From Vibrio marinisediminis (GTDB lineage: Bacteria > Pseudomonadota > Gammaproteobacteria > Enterobacterales > Vibrionaceae), in the NCBI RefSeq assembly GCF_014050145.1, contig NZ_JACFYF010000008.1:1-64000 (forward strand): 64,000 bases of DNA, written 5' to 3'. The notes below the pieces were generated by a model that saw only the letters and a program-made list of their open reading frames with translations, was not told the DNA's origin and did not search any database. Below, piece after piece: positions 17,041 through 27,506 of the stretch (position 1 is its first letter; every line of letters starts with the position of its first letter). Both the position numbers and the translations under genes were made by a program.

Positions 17041-18393
17041 TTAGCGATGATCTTTACTGGCGCGATCAAGCACACCAGTAAAGTAATGGCGCAGCGAATA
17101 GAGCATGATTAAACTCGGAATAACCATCAGCGCTGTTAAGACAAAGAACGTTGACCAGTCATCCAAATAGTCGACCAGTTCACCACTAAATGAAGCGAGC
17201 GTAGTCCGTCCCAAATTACCCAGCGATGCCAACAGAGCGTATTGAGTGGCTGAGAAGGCTTGACCGGTCACCATGGTAAGGAAAGAGACAAATGCTACTG
17301 TTGAGAATGCCGAGGTGAAGTTGTCGACCACCAAGGTTGCCAAGAATAGCGTCTCATTCGGCCCGACTTTGGCAATCCAAGCGAACATCAAATTGCTTGC
17401 CGCCATTGCGATGCCGCCAATCATTAAGCCACGTACGATACCAAACTTAACGTTCACCATGCTGCCAATCAAAGTAAACAGCATTGTTAGCCCCCAACCG
17501 ATGAGCTTAGAGTAGTAGCCGATCTGTTCGTTGCTAAAACCAATATCTTTATAGAAAGCGATCGACATTCGTCCGAGGAAGGCTTCGCCAATTTTAAATA
17601 AGAATACAAACAGCAACAGAGTTAAGGCGACTCTAAAGCCGTTTCGTCGGAAGAAATCAATAAAAGGTTCGAAAACCGTTACCGTTAACCATGCAACAAT
17701 CGGGTTACCGACAACATGGCTATGACGCTGCTCTGCTTCTGCTTGTAGAGCTTCTCGTCGAGTTTGCGGCTCACCCACGAGTAAGGTGAAGAGCATGAGT
17801 AATCCGACAATTGCTGTCATCCCATAATAAACCCCATTCCAACCGATACTATCTGCGTTGATAAAGGCGAGATAGCCAGGTAAGGAGTACCCCGTCCACC
17901 AACCAATGACTGCCATTGCTGATGCTTGCGGAAGTTTAGATGAGTCTGATTTTGGGAAAGTATCAATGCGATAAGCATCGATGGCAATATCCTGAGTCGA
18001 GGAAGCCGTTGCAATACACAGTGCCAGCATAGATGTCAGCATCAAACTTTTTGCAGGGTCTACGCCAGCAATCAGAAAGGTACAGACAAAAACGATGGAT
18101 TGGCAAAGAAATATCCAGCTACGTCGCTGTCCTAAATATCGATTCAATACCGGTAACTTTACTCGGTCAACGAGAGGTGCCCAGAGGAAGTTAATCGCGT
18201 AAACGGCAAACACACTACCAAAGTAGCCGATTGCGGCGCGAGTTAAGCCCGCATCTTTTAACCAGCCAGACATATTGGATCCGATCAGTACCCATGGAAA
18301 GCCACTGGAGCAGCCAAGCATGAAGACCCATAGCAAGCGTTTATCAAGGTAACTACGTATTGTTTCTACCCATGATAGAGAAGCGTTCGCCAT
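17041..18393 (-). CDS. ampG: Muropeptide permease AmpG
   Basis: 450-residue major facilitator protein of the inner membrane that imports GlcNAc-anhydroMurNAc peptides for cell-wall recycling. It begins with a soluble stretch and then LLWVFMLGCSSGFPWVLIGSNMSGWLKDAG, the AmpG signature, followed by about 12 hydrophobic segments. Somewhat shorter than E. coli AmpG (491). It lies downstream of yajG and a cyclophilin gene; yajG-ampG next to bolA is also the E. coli arrangement. Confidence 0.92.
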   Translation of the reverse strand: MANASLSWVETIRSYLDKRLLWVFMLGCSSGFPWVLIGSNMSGWLKDAGLTRAAIGYFGSVFAVYAINFLWAPLVDRVKLPVLNRYLGQRRSWIFLCQSIVFVCTFLIAGVDPAKSLMLTSMLALCIATASSTQDIAIDAYRIDTFPKSDSSKLPQASAMAVIGWWTGYSLPGYLAFINADSIGWNGVYYGMTAIVGLLMLFTLLVGEPQTRREALQAEAEQRHSHVVGNPIVAWLTVTVFEPFIDFFRRNGFRVALTLLLFVFLFKIGEAFLGRMSIAFYKDIGFSNEQIGYYSKLIGWGLTMLFTLIGSMVNVKFGIVRGLMIGGIAMAASNLMFAWIAKVGPNETLFLATLVVDNFTSAFSTVAFVSFLTMVTGQAFSATQYALLASLGNLGRTTLASFSGELVDYLDDWSTFFVLTALMVIPSLIMLYSLRHYFTGVLDRASKDHR

Positions 18394-18475
18394 AACGACC
18401 CCTTGTGTTTTGTGCGCGGTGAAAGCGTGGAAGTATAAAACAGAAAGGCTCTCAGTGTGATGAGAGCCTCTAGAA

Positions 18476-19021
18476 TTAATCGAGTAAGGTAACTCTTTCG
18501 ATTATAATTTCGTCGACAGGGACATCGCGATAACGACCAACCGTGTGAGTTGGTTTGGTTGCCATTTGTTGTACAACGTCAAAACCTTGAGTGACTTCAC
18601 CAAATACCGCGTAGCCCGCAGAGCGTGCACTGCCATTTAAGAAGTCATTATCGACAAGGTTAATAAAAAACTGACGCGTGGCTGAGTTTGGCTCATTGGT
18701 GCGAGCCATTGCGATGGTCGCAGCGTTGTTTTTCAAACCGTTGTTCGCTTCGTTTCGAATCGGTGGGTAGGTCGCCGCACGGTTCATATTGCTATCAAAA
18801 CCGCCACCTTGCGCCATAAATCCAGGAATAACGCGATGGAACTGTGTACCCACATAGCTACCATCTTTCACATACTTTAGGAAGTTGGCAACGGTGGTTG
18901 GTGCTTGCTGCTCGTTAAGCTCAATCACAAATGAGCCAACGTTCGTTTCCATCTCAACTTTTGGACCCGCAAAGGCAAGATTAGAAATGAGTGCAGCACA
19001 CGCAATGGCGTACTTCCACAT
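18476..19021 (-). CDS. Exported peptidyl-prolyl cis-trans isomerase (cyclophilin)
   Basis: 181 residues. Signal peptide MWKYAIACAALISNLAFA is followed by a compact cyclophilin domain with catalytic FHRVIPGFMAQGG (Arg and Phe of the active site) and QFFINLVDNDFLNG. It therefore isomerises prolyl bonds in the periplasm, like E. coli PpiA. It overlaps yajG by one base (TAATG) and precedes ampG. I leave the symbol open because ppiA orthology is not certain. Confidence 0.9.
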   Translation of the reverse strand: MWKYAIACAALISNLAFAGPKVEMETNVGSFVIELNEQQAPTTVANFLKYVKDGSYVGTQFHRVIPGFMAQGGGFDSNMNRAATYPPIRNEANNGLKNNAATIAMARTNEPNSATRQFFINLVDNDFLNGSARSAGYAVFGEVTQGFDVVQQMATKPTHTVGRYRDVPVDEIIIERVTLLD

Positions 19022-19590
19022 TAGAAGCGCTCCTGCATGTAGCCTTGCAGTTCACGATCGTTTGCCACTTCACGTAGCACAAGGTTGGCTACGTCATTTA
19101 ATACCAATTCAATTTCGCTATTTGAAGCACTTAGCGCACCGTTGCGTTCTGCGCTACCGGTATACGTTTTTACCAGTTTGCCTTGAGGTGTTTCAGCAGT
19201 AAGTTCAAGTACCAGTTTCGCATCCATCTCATTTTCCATTACAGAGTGTTTGATGGAGACCAATAGCTCTTGTACTTCGATGGTAACAGAGTTTTCGCTG
19301 TTGACTGAACTACGGAAACCTTGCGATTGAAATTGCTCTAGTAGCGCATTTTCAAGTGCGATTCGTACATTCTGCTTAGAATGAATCGGTTCGATGTTTG
19401 AACGACCGCTATCAACAAGGGCAACGTATTGTGCTGAACGTACATCTTTACTGGTTAGCGAGAATGTAGCGTTGTTAACGATATTGCTATTGCTCAACAC
19501 TGCGCGTGGCGTAAAGTTAAGTTGTTCTTGCTGAGGTGCTGAACAAGCAGTCAGTAATGCCATTGACGCGGCTAGAACCAGTTTTCTCAT
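19021..19590 (-). CDS. yajG: Lipoprotein YajG
   Basis: 189 residues. The lipoprotein signal MRKLVLAASMALLTAC puts the acylated cysteine at residue 16. The rest is the YajG domain, a soluble periplasmic fold of unknown function (NVRIALENALLEQFQSQGF). The second ATG is chosen because AAGGAA is 8 bases from it but only 2 from the first ATG at 19596. The yajG-ampG linkage next to bolA matches E. coli, here with a cyclophilin gene inserted. Confidence 0.88.
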   Translation of the reverse strand: MRKLVLAASMALLTACSAPQQEQLNFTPRAVLSNSNIVNNATFSLTSKDVRSAQYVALVDSGRSNIEPIHSKQNVRIALENALLEQFQSQGFRSSVNSENSVTIEVQELLVSIKHSVMENEMDAKLVLELTAETPQGKLVKTYTGSAERNGALSASNSEIELVLNDVANLVLREVANDRELQGYMQERF

Positions 19591-19646
19591 TGTCATTTCC
19601 TTTTCTAATTTGCTGAAAGGCTCAAGTTTAAGTGGATAATAGATGA

Positions 19647-20777
19647 CTACTTAGTTGCTTGTAAAATCACAAATTTTTTATTTGCAGCAACTAGAGTGAC
19701 ATTTGACTTACCAAAGAGACGTTTAAGCTTTACATCGTATCCGAGGTGGCGATTGCCGATAACTAATAATTGTCCACCATTGCCTAGAACATGCTTTGCA
19801 TCACAGAACATTTGCCAAGCAATATGGTCTGTCACCGCTTGCTGCTGGTGGAAGGGCGGATTACACACTACCAAATCATATTCGTCACCGATAAAACCAT
19901 CTAAACAGTTATTGGCAATGAACTGAAAATCGCGATCTTCGCCAATATTGTCGAGCAAGTTTTGCTTCGCTGAGGCGACGGCCATATGGCTTTCATCGAC
20001 ACAAGTGATCGCCATGTTTGGGTTGAGCTGTGCAAGTTTGACTGACAGTACACCATTGCCACAACCAAGGTCGATGACCTTCTGGTGTTGGTCACCACTT
20101 GGTAAGTGCTCAAGCATAAAACGAGCACCTTGATCTAAACTTTCGCCAGAGTAGACGTTGGCAAGATTTTTTAGCCTGATGTTATGCTCTTCAACCTTCC
20201 ATTTAGTAAACGCTTCGACAGTTAAAGGCTGATTAGTGTTGGCAGAGCTAAAGACTAAACGGTGCTTTTTCCAGGCTAACGATGTACGAGTATGCCCCAA
20301 GTATTTTTCAAACAGTTTGAGGGTAGAAGAGTGGATTTCCTTCGCTTTATTGACGGCAATGACCGGAACATCCTCGCTTAGTGATTGGCGAAGTTGGGCT
20401 AATTGCCACGTCAAATAACGATTGTTTCGTGGAATTTGCATCACCACTAAATCAATCTTTGTTGGCAAGGCGTCGAGGCTAGTAAGTAGCGTCACCGAGT
20501 TGCAGTGGTTTTGCTCCAGGTTTTTCTGTGTCGCTTGTTGAGCAATATAAGAGTCGCTGACCATGGTGACGTGGTGATTCTCGGAGAACCAGCAAGAGAG
20601 TGCACCAAAGTTATCATTAATAACGAGGATGTTTTGCTGTGTTGGCAAAGACATCTCCTCGACATGCTGAATCAAGTACTCATCGCCAGCGTCCCATGCT
20701 TGCAAGGTTTCATTGTTTCGTATTGGGTAACGAAAGAGAGTTAAAGTGCGGTCTAAGAGGGTAAGCTCAGATATCAT
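19647..20777 (-). CDS. rlmG: 23S rRNA m2G1835 methyltransferase RlmG
   Basis: 376 residues with a tandem methyltransferase architecture like RsmC. The N-terminal half (from LQAWDAGDEYLIQH) has lost the cofactor site; the C-terminal half has the SAM motif VIDLGCGNGVLSVKLA and the catalytic N-P-P-F motif VVCNPPFHQQ typical of base N-methylation of guanine. E. coli RlmG modifies G1835 of 23S rRNA. It is transcribed divergently from bolA and ends 56 bases before yajG starts. Confidence 0.9.
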   Translation of the reverse strand: MISELTLLDRTLTLFRYPIRNNETLQAWDAGDEYLIQHVEEMSLPTQQNILVINDNFGALSCWFSENHHVTMVSDSYIAQQATQKNLEQNHCNSVTLLTSLDALPTKIDLVVMQIPRNNRYLTWQLAQLRQSLSEDVPVIAVNKAKEIHSSTLKLFEKYLGHTRTSLAWKKHRLVFSSANTNQPLTVEAFTKWKVEEHNIRLKNLANVYSGESLDQGARFMLEHLPSGDQHQKVIDLGCGNGVLSVKLAQLNPNMAITCVDESHMAVASAKQNLLDNIGEDRDFQFIANNCLDGFIGDEYDLVVCNPPFHQQQAVTDHIAWQMFCDAKHVLGNGGQLLVIGNRHLGYDVKLKRLFGKSNVTLVAANKKFVILQATK

Positions 20778-20926
20778 AAATGGAACGCTGCAGTTTTTGT
20801 AATTAAATGAAATTGTCGCAGATGAGAGCAGAACTGAAAACTAAAACCTTTCGATCTAAACGAGAGAATACTATGATGCGTTGATAATAATCAGTAAATG
20901 TTGTTAATAGTACTCGGTGAAACACG

Positions 20927-21232
20927 ATGATTGAACAAACCATACAGACCAAATTGCACCAACACCTTTCGCCGCAACACCTTGATGTGGTTAATGAGAG
21001 TTTTATGCACAATGTCGCACCTGGCGCTGAAAGCCACTTTAAAGTGATTGTCGTGAGTGAACACTTTGAAGGACTACGATTATTGGCAAGGCATCGTATG
21101 GTTAACCAAGCTTTAGCCGACGAGTTAGCAAACCACATTCATGCGTTAGCTATTCATACCTATACACCCACAGAGTGGAGTGAGCAGCAAAAAGTGCCTC
21201 ACAGTCCAATGTGTTTAGGTGGAAAAAAATAG
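20927..21232 (+). CDS. bolA: BolA family protein
   Basis: 101 residues. The BolA/KH-like fold includes the invariant-His segment [14 protein letters not shown] and the [13 protein letters not shown] helix. It ends with the short tail PMCLGGKK. BolA forms [2Fe-2S]-bridged complexes with monothiol glutaredoxins and influences cell shape and stationary-phase gene expression. A weak ribosome-binding site and its own terminator suggest a single-gene transcript. Confidence 0.93.
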   Translation: MIEQTIQTKLHQHLSPQHLDVVNESFMHNVAPGAESHFKVIVVSEHFEGLRLLARHRMVNQALADELANHIHALAIHTYTPTEWSEQQKVPHSPMCLGGKK

Positions 21233-21240
21233 CGATAGAG

Positions 21241-21264
21241 AAAGCAGCAGAAGCTGCTTTTTTT
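21241..21264 (+). terminator. Terminator of bolA
   Basis: AAAGCAGC, loop AGAA, GCTGCTTT followed by T residues. Confidence 0.88.
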
Positions 21265-21395
21265 ATCTGCGGAATATCTAGCTATTAACAATGTGGACAC
21301 AAATTGATAAATGCGACAAATTAACAAAATTTGTTTCATTATGTTAATTATCAATAAGAAGAAAGGCGGTGATTTATGCTTGAGGATGTGCGACA

Positions 21396-21411
21396 GGTCA
21401 AAAATATGACC
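21396..21411. promoter_or_regulatory. Perfect inverted repeat GGTCA-N6-TGACC upstream of nqrA
   Basis: Two perfect 5-base half-sites around AAAATA, in the 428-base bolA-nqrA interval and about 110 bases upstream of the best promoter candidate. It looks like a dimeric operator; I cannot name the protein. Confidence 0.4.
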
Positions 21412-21489
21412 ATTCTTTAACCTTTTAAACTCAATTCCTAACAATTAATCGCACTATACCTACCATTGGTCATGGCATCATATTCCAAA

Positions 21490-21517
21490 TTGATGATAGA
21501 CTATCACCCCTGATAAA
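21490..21517 (+). promoter_or_regulatory. Candidate promoter of the nqr operon
   Basis: TTGATG, 16 bases, GATAAA. The predicted start near 21524 would give a leader of about 137 bases that begins in the hairpin described next. Confidence 0.45.
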
Positions 21518-21519
21518 TA

Positions 21520-21660
21520 TCACACACTGCGTGTGACGAAAATTTTAATAGGATGTTGCGATTCTGGCTGAAATAGACGCCGGAACCGGACACTAATGTC
21601 GTGTCTAAAAGTTACGCAATCTAAAGAATCTTTTTCCCGATAAAAGTAGTGCAAGTGCGT
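21520..21660 (+). promoter_or_regulatory. Structured 5' leader of nqrA
   Basis: The leader begins with a perfect hairpin TCACAC/GTGTGA (21520-21536). Further on, AGACGC (21575) pairs with GTGTCT (21601), enclosing CCG-GAAC-CGG and GACA-CTAA-TGTC hairpins. GACAC (21589) can alternatively pair with GTGTC (21601), which would break that arrangement. No convincing Shine-Dalgarno sequence precedes the nqrA ATG. Regulatory function is inference from structure; no known riboswitch class was recognised. Confidence 0.45.
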
Positions 21661-23001
21661 ATGATTACAATAAAGAAGGGTCTGGATCTTCCTATCGCGG
21701 GAACTCCTGCCCAGGTGATTAGTGATGGCAAAGCCATCAAAAAAGTCGCCTTGCTTGGCGAAGAGTACGTTGGCATGCGTCCTACCATGCATGTTCGCGT
21801 AGGCGATGAAGTTAAAAAAGCGCAAGTTCTTTTCGAAGATAAGAAAAACCCTGGCGTTAAATTTACTTCACCAGCAAGCGGTAAAGTGATCGAAGTTAAC
21901 CGAGGCGCTAAACGTGTCCTTCAGTCAGTTGTGATTGAAGTGTCAGGTGAAGAGCAAGTTACTTTCGATAAGTTTGAAGCTGCTCAACTAACAGGTTTAG
22001 ATCGTGAAGTGATCAAATCTCAGTTGGTTGAATCAGGTCTTTGGACAGCTTTACGTACTCGTCCGTTTAGCAAGGTACCAGCAATCGAATCTTCTACTAA
22101 GGCTATCTTTGTAACTGCAATGGATACCAATCCACTCGCAGCTCAGCCTGAGTTGATCATTAATGAACAACAAGAAGCATTTGTTGCCGGTTTAGACATT
22201 CTTTCAGCCCTAACGGAAGGTAAGGTTTACGTTTGTAAATCTGGCTCAAGCCTACCTCGTTCTTCTCAATCCAATGTTGAAGAACACGTTTTTGATGGTC
22301 CTCACCCAGCAGGTCTTGCGGGTACCCACATGCATTACCTATATCCGGTAAATGCTGACAATGTGGCATGGAGCATTAACTACCAAGACGTTATCGCTTT
22401 CGGCAAATTGTTCCTAACTGGTGAGCTAAACACAGATCGTGTTGTTTCTTTGGCTGGTCCTGTAGTGAACAAACCTCGCTTGGTTCGCACTGTCATTGGT
22501 GCAAGTCTTGACGAGTTGACGGATAACGAGTTAATGCCTGGCGAAGTCCGTGTGATTTCAGGCTCAGTACTGTCTGGTACTCAAGCTTCTGGTCCGCATG
22601 CTTACCTTGGTCGTTACCATCAACAAGTTTCGGTATTACGAGAAGGTCGTGAGAAAGAGCTGTTCGGCTGGGCTGTGCCTGGTAAGAACAAATTCTCAGT
22701 GACAAAATCTTTCCTTGGTCACGTATTCAAAGGTCAGTTGTTCAACATGACAACTACGACTAACGGTAGTGATCGTGCAATGGTTCCAATTGGTAATTAC
22801 GAGCGTGTAATGCCGCTTGATATGGAACCGACATTGCTACTTCGTGATCTATGTGCAGGTGATACGGACAGCGCGCAAGCGTTGGGTGCACTTGAATTGG
22901 ATGAAGAAGATTTAGCATTGTGTACCTTTGTATGTCCTGGCAAATACGAATACGGCGAATTGCTTCGTGAATGCCTTGATACCATTGTGAAGGAAGGGTA
23001 A
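21661..23001 (+). CDS. nqrA: Na+-NQR subunit A
   Basis: 446-residue peripheral subunit of the Na+-translocating NADH:ubiquinone reductase, facing the cytoplasm and implicated in quinone binding. It starts [16 protein letters not shown], the standard Vibrio N-terminus, and carries no flavin or Fe-S motif, as expected. The GTG at 21649 is rejected in favour of this ATG on family N-terminus grounds. First gene of nqrABCDEF; nqrB starts 3 bases after it. Confidence 0.97.
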   Translation: MITIKKGLDLPIAGTPAQVISDGKAIKKVALLGEEYVGMRPTMHVRVGDEVKKAQVLFEDKKNPGVKFTSPASGKVIEVNRGAKRVLQSVVIEVSGEEQVTFDKFEAAQLTGLDREVIKSQLVESGLWTALRTRPFSKVPAIESSTKAIFVTAMDTNPLAAQPELIINEQQEAFVAGLDILSALTEGKVYVCKSGSSLPRSSQSNVEEHVFDGPHPAGLAGTHMHYLYPVNADNVAWSINYQDVIAFGKLFLTGELNTDRVVSLAGPVVNKPRLVRTVIGASLDELTDNELMPGEVRVISGSVLSGTQASGPHAYLGRYHQQVSVLREGREKELFGWAVPGKNKFSVTKSFLGHVFKGQLFNMTTTTNGSDRAMVPIGNYERVMPLDMEPTLLLRDLCAGDTDSAQALGALELDEEDLALCTFVCPGKYEYGELLRECLDTIVKEG

Positions 23002-23004
23002 TCC

Positions 23005-24246
23005 ATGCTTAAAAAATTCCTTGAGGATATCGAGCATCATTTTGAGCCGGGTGGCAAACATGAGAAGTGGTTTGCGCTTTACGAAGCTGCAGCGACACTT
23101 TTTTATACGCCTGGTTTAGTGACCAAGAAAAGCTCACACGTTCGTGACAGCGTTGACTTAAAACGCATCATGATCATGGTTTGGTTTGCAGTATTCCCAG
23201 CAATGTTCTGGGGTATGTACAACGCGGGTGGTCAAGCGATTGCCGCACTAAACCATATGTATGCTGGTCAAGAACTGGCAACTGTTATCGCAGGTAACTG
23301 GCATTACTGGCTAACCGAAATGGTTGGCGGCACGCTAAGTACCGATGCCGGTGTAGGCAGTAAAATGCTACTTGGCGCGACGTACTTCCTACCAATCTAC
23401 GCAACAGTCTTTCTTGTGGGTGGTTTCTGGGAAGTTCTCTTCTGTATGGTGCGCAAACACGAAGTTAACGAAGGTTTCTTTGTTACCTCTATCTTGTTCG
23501 CACTGATCGTTCCGCCAACGCTGCCTTTATGGCAAGCGGCACTAGGTATTACCTTTGGTGTGGTTGTAGCGAAAGAGATCTTTGGTGGTACAGGTCGTAA
23601 CTTCTTGAACCCAGCACTAGCTGGACGTGCATTCCTATTCTTCGCATACCCTGCTCAAATCTCGGGTGATGTTGTTTGGACTGCTGCGGATGGTTTCTCT
23701 GGTGCAACGGCTTTGAGTCAATGGGCTCATGGCGGTGGCGGTGCGTTAATTAACAACGTGACTGGCGCGCCTATTACTTGGATGGATGCATTCATCGGTA
23801 ATATCCCTGGTTCAATTGGTGAAGTTTCTACGCTTGCATTGATGATTGGTGCTGCGATGATCGTTTACATGCGAATCGCCTCTTGGCGCATCATCGCAGG
23901 TACTATGATCGGTATGATTGCAGTAGCGACGCTATTCAACGTCATCGGTTCAGACACTAACCCAATGTTTAATATGCCTTGGCACTGGCACCTAGTTCTT
24001 GGTGGCTTTGCATTCGGTATGTTCTTCATGGCAACCGACCCAGTATCGGCTTCATTTACCAATGGCGGTAAGTGGTGGTACGGCATTCTAATCGGTGCAA
24101 TGTGTGTAATGATTCGTGTGGTTAACCCAGCGTACCCAGAAGGTATGATGCTGGCGATTCTATTCGCGAACCTGTTTGCACCTCTGTTTGACCATGTGGT
24201 TATTGAGAAGAACATTAAGCGGAGACTAGCACGCTATGGCAAGTAA
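23005..24246 (+). CDS. nqrB: Na+-NQR subunit B
   Basis: 413-residue integral membrane subunit with about 10 hydrophobic segments. The covalent FMN attachment motif is SGATALSQ with Thr235, flavinylated by ApbE, whose gene is downstream. The protein also carries riboflavin and forms the Na+ path in the V. cholerae structure. GGFWEVLF near 140 corresponds to the region linked to quinone-site inhibitors. Its 3' end overlaps nqrC by 11 bases. Confidence 0.97.
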   Translation: MLKKFLEDIEHHFEPGGKHEKWFALYEAAATLFYTPGLVTKKSSHVRDSVDLKRIMIMVWFAVFPAMFWGMYNAGGQAIAALNHMYAGQELATVIAGNWHYWLTEMVGGTLSTDAGVGSKMLLGATYFLPIYATVFLVGGFWEVLFCMVRKHEVNEGFFVTSILFALIVPPTLPLWQAALGITFGVVVAKEIFGGTGRNFLNPALAGRAFLFFAYPAQISGDVVWTAADGFSGATALSQWAHGGGGALINNVTGAPITWMDAFIGNIPGSIGEVSTLALMIGAAMIVYMRIASWRIIAGTMIGMIAVATLFNVIGSDTNPMFNMPWHWHLVLGGFAFGMFFMATDPVSASFTNGGKWWYGILIGAMCVMIRVVNPAYPEGMMLAILFANLFAPLFDHVVIEKNIKRRLARYGK

Positions 24247-25018
24247 TAACGATAGCATTAAAAAGACGCTGTTTGTTGTTATCGCATTGAGCTTAGTGTG
24301 CTCAATCATCGTATCAACAGCGGCGGTTGGTTTGCGTGATAAGCAAATTGCCAATGCAGCTCTAGATAAGCAAACTAAAATCTTAGAAGTGGCAGGCATC
24401 GAGCTATCAAGCGACATTCCAGCTCAGTTTAAAGAGAGCATTGAACCACGTTTAGTCGACTTTACAACCGGTGACTTTATTGAGAAGACCGAAAACGGTC
24501 TGACTGCTGCAGATTACGATCAGCGTAAAGCATCGAAAGATCCAGCGCACTCAATCAAACTGACTGCAGATCAAGATAAAGCGAAAATCATTCGTCGTGC
24601 AGACGTTGGTATCGTTTACCTTGTGAAGCAAGGTAATGAAGTGTCTAAAGTGATCATTCCAGTACACGGTACGGGTCTATGGTCAATGATGTACGCTTTT
24701 GTTGCAGTTGAGACTGACGGTGACACAGTGGCGGGTATTACTTACTACGAGCAAGGTGAAACTCCTGGACTTGGTGGTGAGATCGAGAACCCGACTTGGC
24801 GCGCACAATTCGTTGGTAAGAAATTATTCGATGAAAACCACAAGCCAGCAATCAAGATTGTTAAAGGTGGTGCACCTGCAGGTTCTGAGCACGGTGTTGA
24901 TGGTCTTTCAGGCGCAACGCTAACGGGTAACGGTGTTCAGGGTACATTCGACTTTTGGCTAGGCGATATGGGCTTTGGTCCTTTCCTTGCTAAAGTTCGC
25001 GACGGAGGTCTGAACTAA
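24236..25018 (+). CDS. nqrC: Na+-NQR subunit C
   Basis: 260 residues: one N-terminal membrane helix ([21 protein letters not shown]) and a large periplasmic domain. The second covalent FMN site is SGATLTGN with Thr228. It relays electrons between NqrF/NqrD-E and NqrB. It overlaps nqrB by 11 bases, and its last base is the first base of nqrD. Confidence 0.97.
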   Translation: MASNNDSIKKTLFVVIALSLVCSIIVSTAAVGLRDKQIANAALDKQTKILEVAGIELSSDIPAQFKESIEPRLVDFTTGDFIEKTENGLTAADYDQRKASKDPAHSIKLTADQDKAKIIRRADVGIVYLVKQGNEVSKVIIPVHGTGLWSMMYAFVAVETDGDTVAGITYYEQGETPGLGGEIENPTWRAQFVGKKLFDENHKPAIKIVKGGAPAGSEHGVDGLSGATLTGNGVQGTFDFWLGDMGFGPFLAKVRDGGLN

Positions 25019-25650
25019 TGTCTAGTGCACAAAACATTAAAAAGAGCATTATGGCGCCGGTGTTGGATAACAACCCAATCGCGCTACAAGTTCTTGGTGT
25101 ATGTTCTGCTCTTGCAGTAACAACCAAACTAGAGACCGCATTTGTAATGACGCTGGCAGTAACGTTTGTAACTGCGTTGTCTAACTTCTCTGTATCTCTA
25201 ATTCGTAATCACATTCCTAACAGCGTACGTATCATCGTTCAGATGGCAATCATCGCTTCGCTAGTAATTGTGGTAGACCAAGTATTAAAAGCTTACTTAT
25301 ACGATATCTCTAAGCAGCTATCTGTATTCGTAGGCCTGATCATTACCAACTGTATTGTAATGGGTCGTGCTGAAGCATTCGCAATGAAGTCTGCACCACT
25401 ACCATCATTTATTGACGGTATTGGTAACGGTCTTGGTTACGGCTTTGTGCTTATCACTGTTGCGTTCTTCCGTGAGCTGTTTGGCTCAGGCAAACTATTT
25501 GGTTTGGAAGTTCTTCCGCTAGTAAGTAATGGTGGTTGGTATCAACCAAACGGTCTAATGCTACTTGCACCATCGGCATTCTTCCTGATCGGTTTCATGA
25601 TCTGGGCTATCCGTATCATTAAACCAGAACAAGTAGAAGCGAAGGAGTAA
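25018..25650 (+). CDS. nqrD: Na+-NQR subunit D
   Basis: 210-residue membrane subunit with about six helices. NqrD and NqrE are pseudo-symmetric homologues that together hold an intramembrane iron or Fe-S centre through conserved cysteines; here the candidate is in [15 protein letters not shown]. Also related to RnfE/RsxE. Confidence 0.97.
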   Translation: MSSAQNIKKSIMAPVLDNNPIALQVLGVCSALAVTTKLETAFVMTLAVTFVTALSNFSVSLIRNHIPNSVRIIVQMAIIASLVIVVDQVLKAYLYDISKQLSVFVGLIITNCIVMGRAEAFAMKSAPLPSFIDGIGNGLGYGFVLITVAFFRELFGSGKLFGLEVLPLVSNGGWYQPNGLMLLAPSAFFLIGFMIWAIRIIKPEQVEAKE

Positions 25651-25654
25651 CGGC

Positions 25655-26251
25655 ATGGAACATTACATTAGTCTGTTAGTTAAATCGATTTTCATCGAAA
25701 ACATGGCTTTGTCTTTCTTCCTAGGTATGTGTACTTTCCTTGCCGTATCTAAGAAAGTTAAGACTTCGTTCGGTCTAGGTGTTGCAGTTGTGGTGGTTCT
25801 AACTATCGCTGTTCCTGTAAACAACCTAGTTTATACCTATGTATTGAAAGAGAATGCATTGGTTGCAGGTGTGGACTTAAGTTTCCTTAACTTCATTACC
25901 TTCATCGGTGTAATCGCTGCATTAGTACAAATTCTAGAAATGATCCTCGACCGTTTCTTCCCACCTTTGTACAACGCGCTAGGTATCTTCCTACCACTGA
26001 TCACAGTTAACTGTGCAATCTTTGGTGGTGTATCGTTCATGGTACAGCGTGACTATAACTTTGTTGAATCGGTTGTTTACGGGTTTGGCTCTGGTGTGGG
26101 TTGGATGTTGGCAATCGTCGCACTTGCGGGTATCCGTGAGAAGATGAAGTATTCTGACGTACCTCCTGGTCTACGTGGTCTTGGTATTACCTTTATCACT
26201 GTTGGTTTAATGGCGTTAGGCTTTATGTCTTTCTCTGGTGTTCAACTGTAG
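25655..26251 (+). CDS. nqrE: Na+-NQR subunit E
   Basis: 198-residue membrane subunit, inverted partner of NqrD. The conserved cysteines lie in [11 protein letters not shown] and [11 protein letters not shown], which line the intramembrane metal centre. Related to RnfA/RsxA. GGAGTAACGGC precedes the start. Confidence 0.97.
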   Translation: MEHYISLLVKSIFIENMALSFFLGMCTFLAVSKKVKTSFGLGVAVVVVLTIAVPVNNLVYTYVLKENALVAGVDLSFLNFITFIGVIAALVQILEMILDRFFPPLYNALGIFLPLITVNCAIFGGVSFMVQRDYNFVESVVYGFGSGVGWMLAIVALAGIREKMKYSDVPPGLRGLGITFITVGLMALGFMSFSGVQL

Positions 26252-26279
26252 GGTAAGCACCCATAATAAGGAATAACAA

Positions 26280-27506
26280 ATGCAAAGCATTATTCTTGGT
26301 GTAGTGATGTTTACCATTATTTTACTTGCGTTGGTTTTGGTGATTTTGTTTGCCAAATCTAAGCTAGTACCTACAGGTGACGTTACTATTTCCGTTAATG
26401 GCGATCCAGAGAAGAGCTTTGTCACTTCTCCTGGTGACAAGCTACTAAGCGCAATGGCTGGCAAAGGCATCTTTGTATCGTCAGCATGTGGTGGTGGTGG
26501 CTCATGTGGTCAGTGTCGCGTAAAAGTGAAGTCTGGCGGTGGTGATATTCTACCAACAGAACTTGACCATATTTCTAAAGGTGAAGCACGTGAAGGCGAG
26601 CGTCTAGCTTGTCAGGTAGCGGTTAAAACCGATATGGAAATTGAACTTCCAGAAGAAATCTTTGGTGTTAAGAAGTGGGAATGTACTGTTATCTCGAATA
26701 ACAACGAAGCGACTTTCATTAAAGAATTGGCACTGGCAATCCCTGAAGGGGAAGAAGTTCCATTCCGTGCTGGTGGCTACATTCAGATCGAAGCTGAACC
26801 ACACCATGTGAAATACGCAGATTACGATATTCCTGAAGAGTATCGTGGTGACTGGGATAAGTTTAACTTGTTCCGTTACGAATCTATCGTTAAAGAGCAT
26901 TCAATCCGTGCTTACTCAATGGCTTCATACCCAGAAGAGAAAGGCATTATTAAGCTTAACGTGCGTATCGCAACTCCGCCGCCAAATAATCCAGACGTAG
27001 CACCAGGTGTGATGTCGTCTTACATTTGGTCACTAAAAGCGGGTGATAAGTGTACTATTTCAGGTCCGTTTGGTGAGTTCTTCGCTAAAGATACTGACAA
27101 TGAAATGGTCTTCATCGGTGGTGGTGCAGGTATGGCGCCGATGCGTTCTCATATCTTTGACCAACTTCTACGCCTTAAATCTAAGCGTAAGATGTCTTAC
27201 TGGTATGGTGCACGTTCTAAGCGTGAAATGTTCTACGTAGAAGATTTCGATGGTCTAGCGGCTGAGAATGATAACTTCGTATGGCACTGTGCTCTGTCTG
27301 ACCCTATGCCAGAAGATAACTGGGATGGTTACACAGGCTTCATTCACAACGTTCTTTATGAGAACTACCTACGTGATCACGAAGCACCAGAAGATTGTGA
27401 ATACTACATGTGTGGTCCACCTATGATGAACGCAGCTGTTATCGGCATGCTGAAAGATCTAGGTGTAGAAGATGAGAACATTCTTCTAGATGACTTCGGT
27501 GGCTAA
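26280..27506 (+). CDS. nqrF: Na+-NQR subunit F (NADH dehydrogenase subunit)
   Basis: 408 residues and the electron entry point. An N-terminal membrane helix ([20 protein letters not shown]) is followed by a [2Fe-2S] ferredoxin domain with Cys70, Cys76, Cys79 and Cys111 ([15 protein letters not shown]). A ferredoxin reductase module comes next, with FAD motif RAYSMASYP and NADH-binding [11 protein letters not shown], and YMCGPPMMN near the C-terminus. Last gene of the six-gene operon. A 124-bp palindrome starts at its stop codon. Confidence 0.97.
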   Translation: MQSIILGVVMFTIILLALVLVILFAKSKLVPTGDVTISVNGDPEKSFVTSPGDKLLSAMAGKGIFVSSACGGGGSCGQCRVKVKSGGGDILPTELDHISKGEAREGERLACQVAVKTDMEIELPEEIFGVKKWECTVISNNNEATFIKELALAIPEGEEVPFRAGGYIQIEAEPHHVKYADYDIPEEYRGDWDKFNLFRYESIVKEHSIRAYSMASYPEEKGIIKLNVRIATPPPNNPDVAPGVMSSYIWSLKAGDKCTISGPFGEFFAKDTDNEMVFIGGGAGMAPMRSHIFDQLLRLKSKRKMSYWYGARSKREMFYVEDFDGLAAENDNFVWHCALSDPMPEDNWDGYTGFIHNVLYENYLRDHEAPEDCEYYMCGPPMMNAAVIGMLKDLGVEDENILLDDFGG

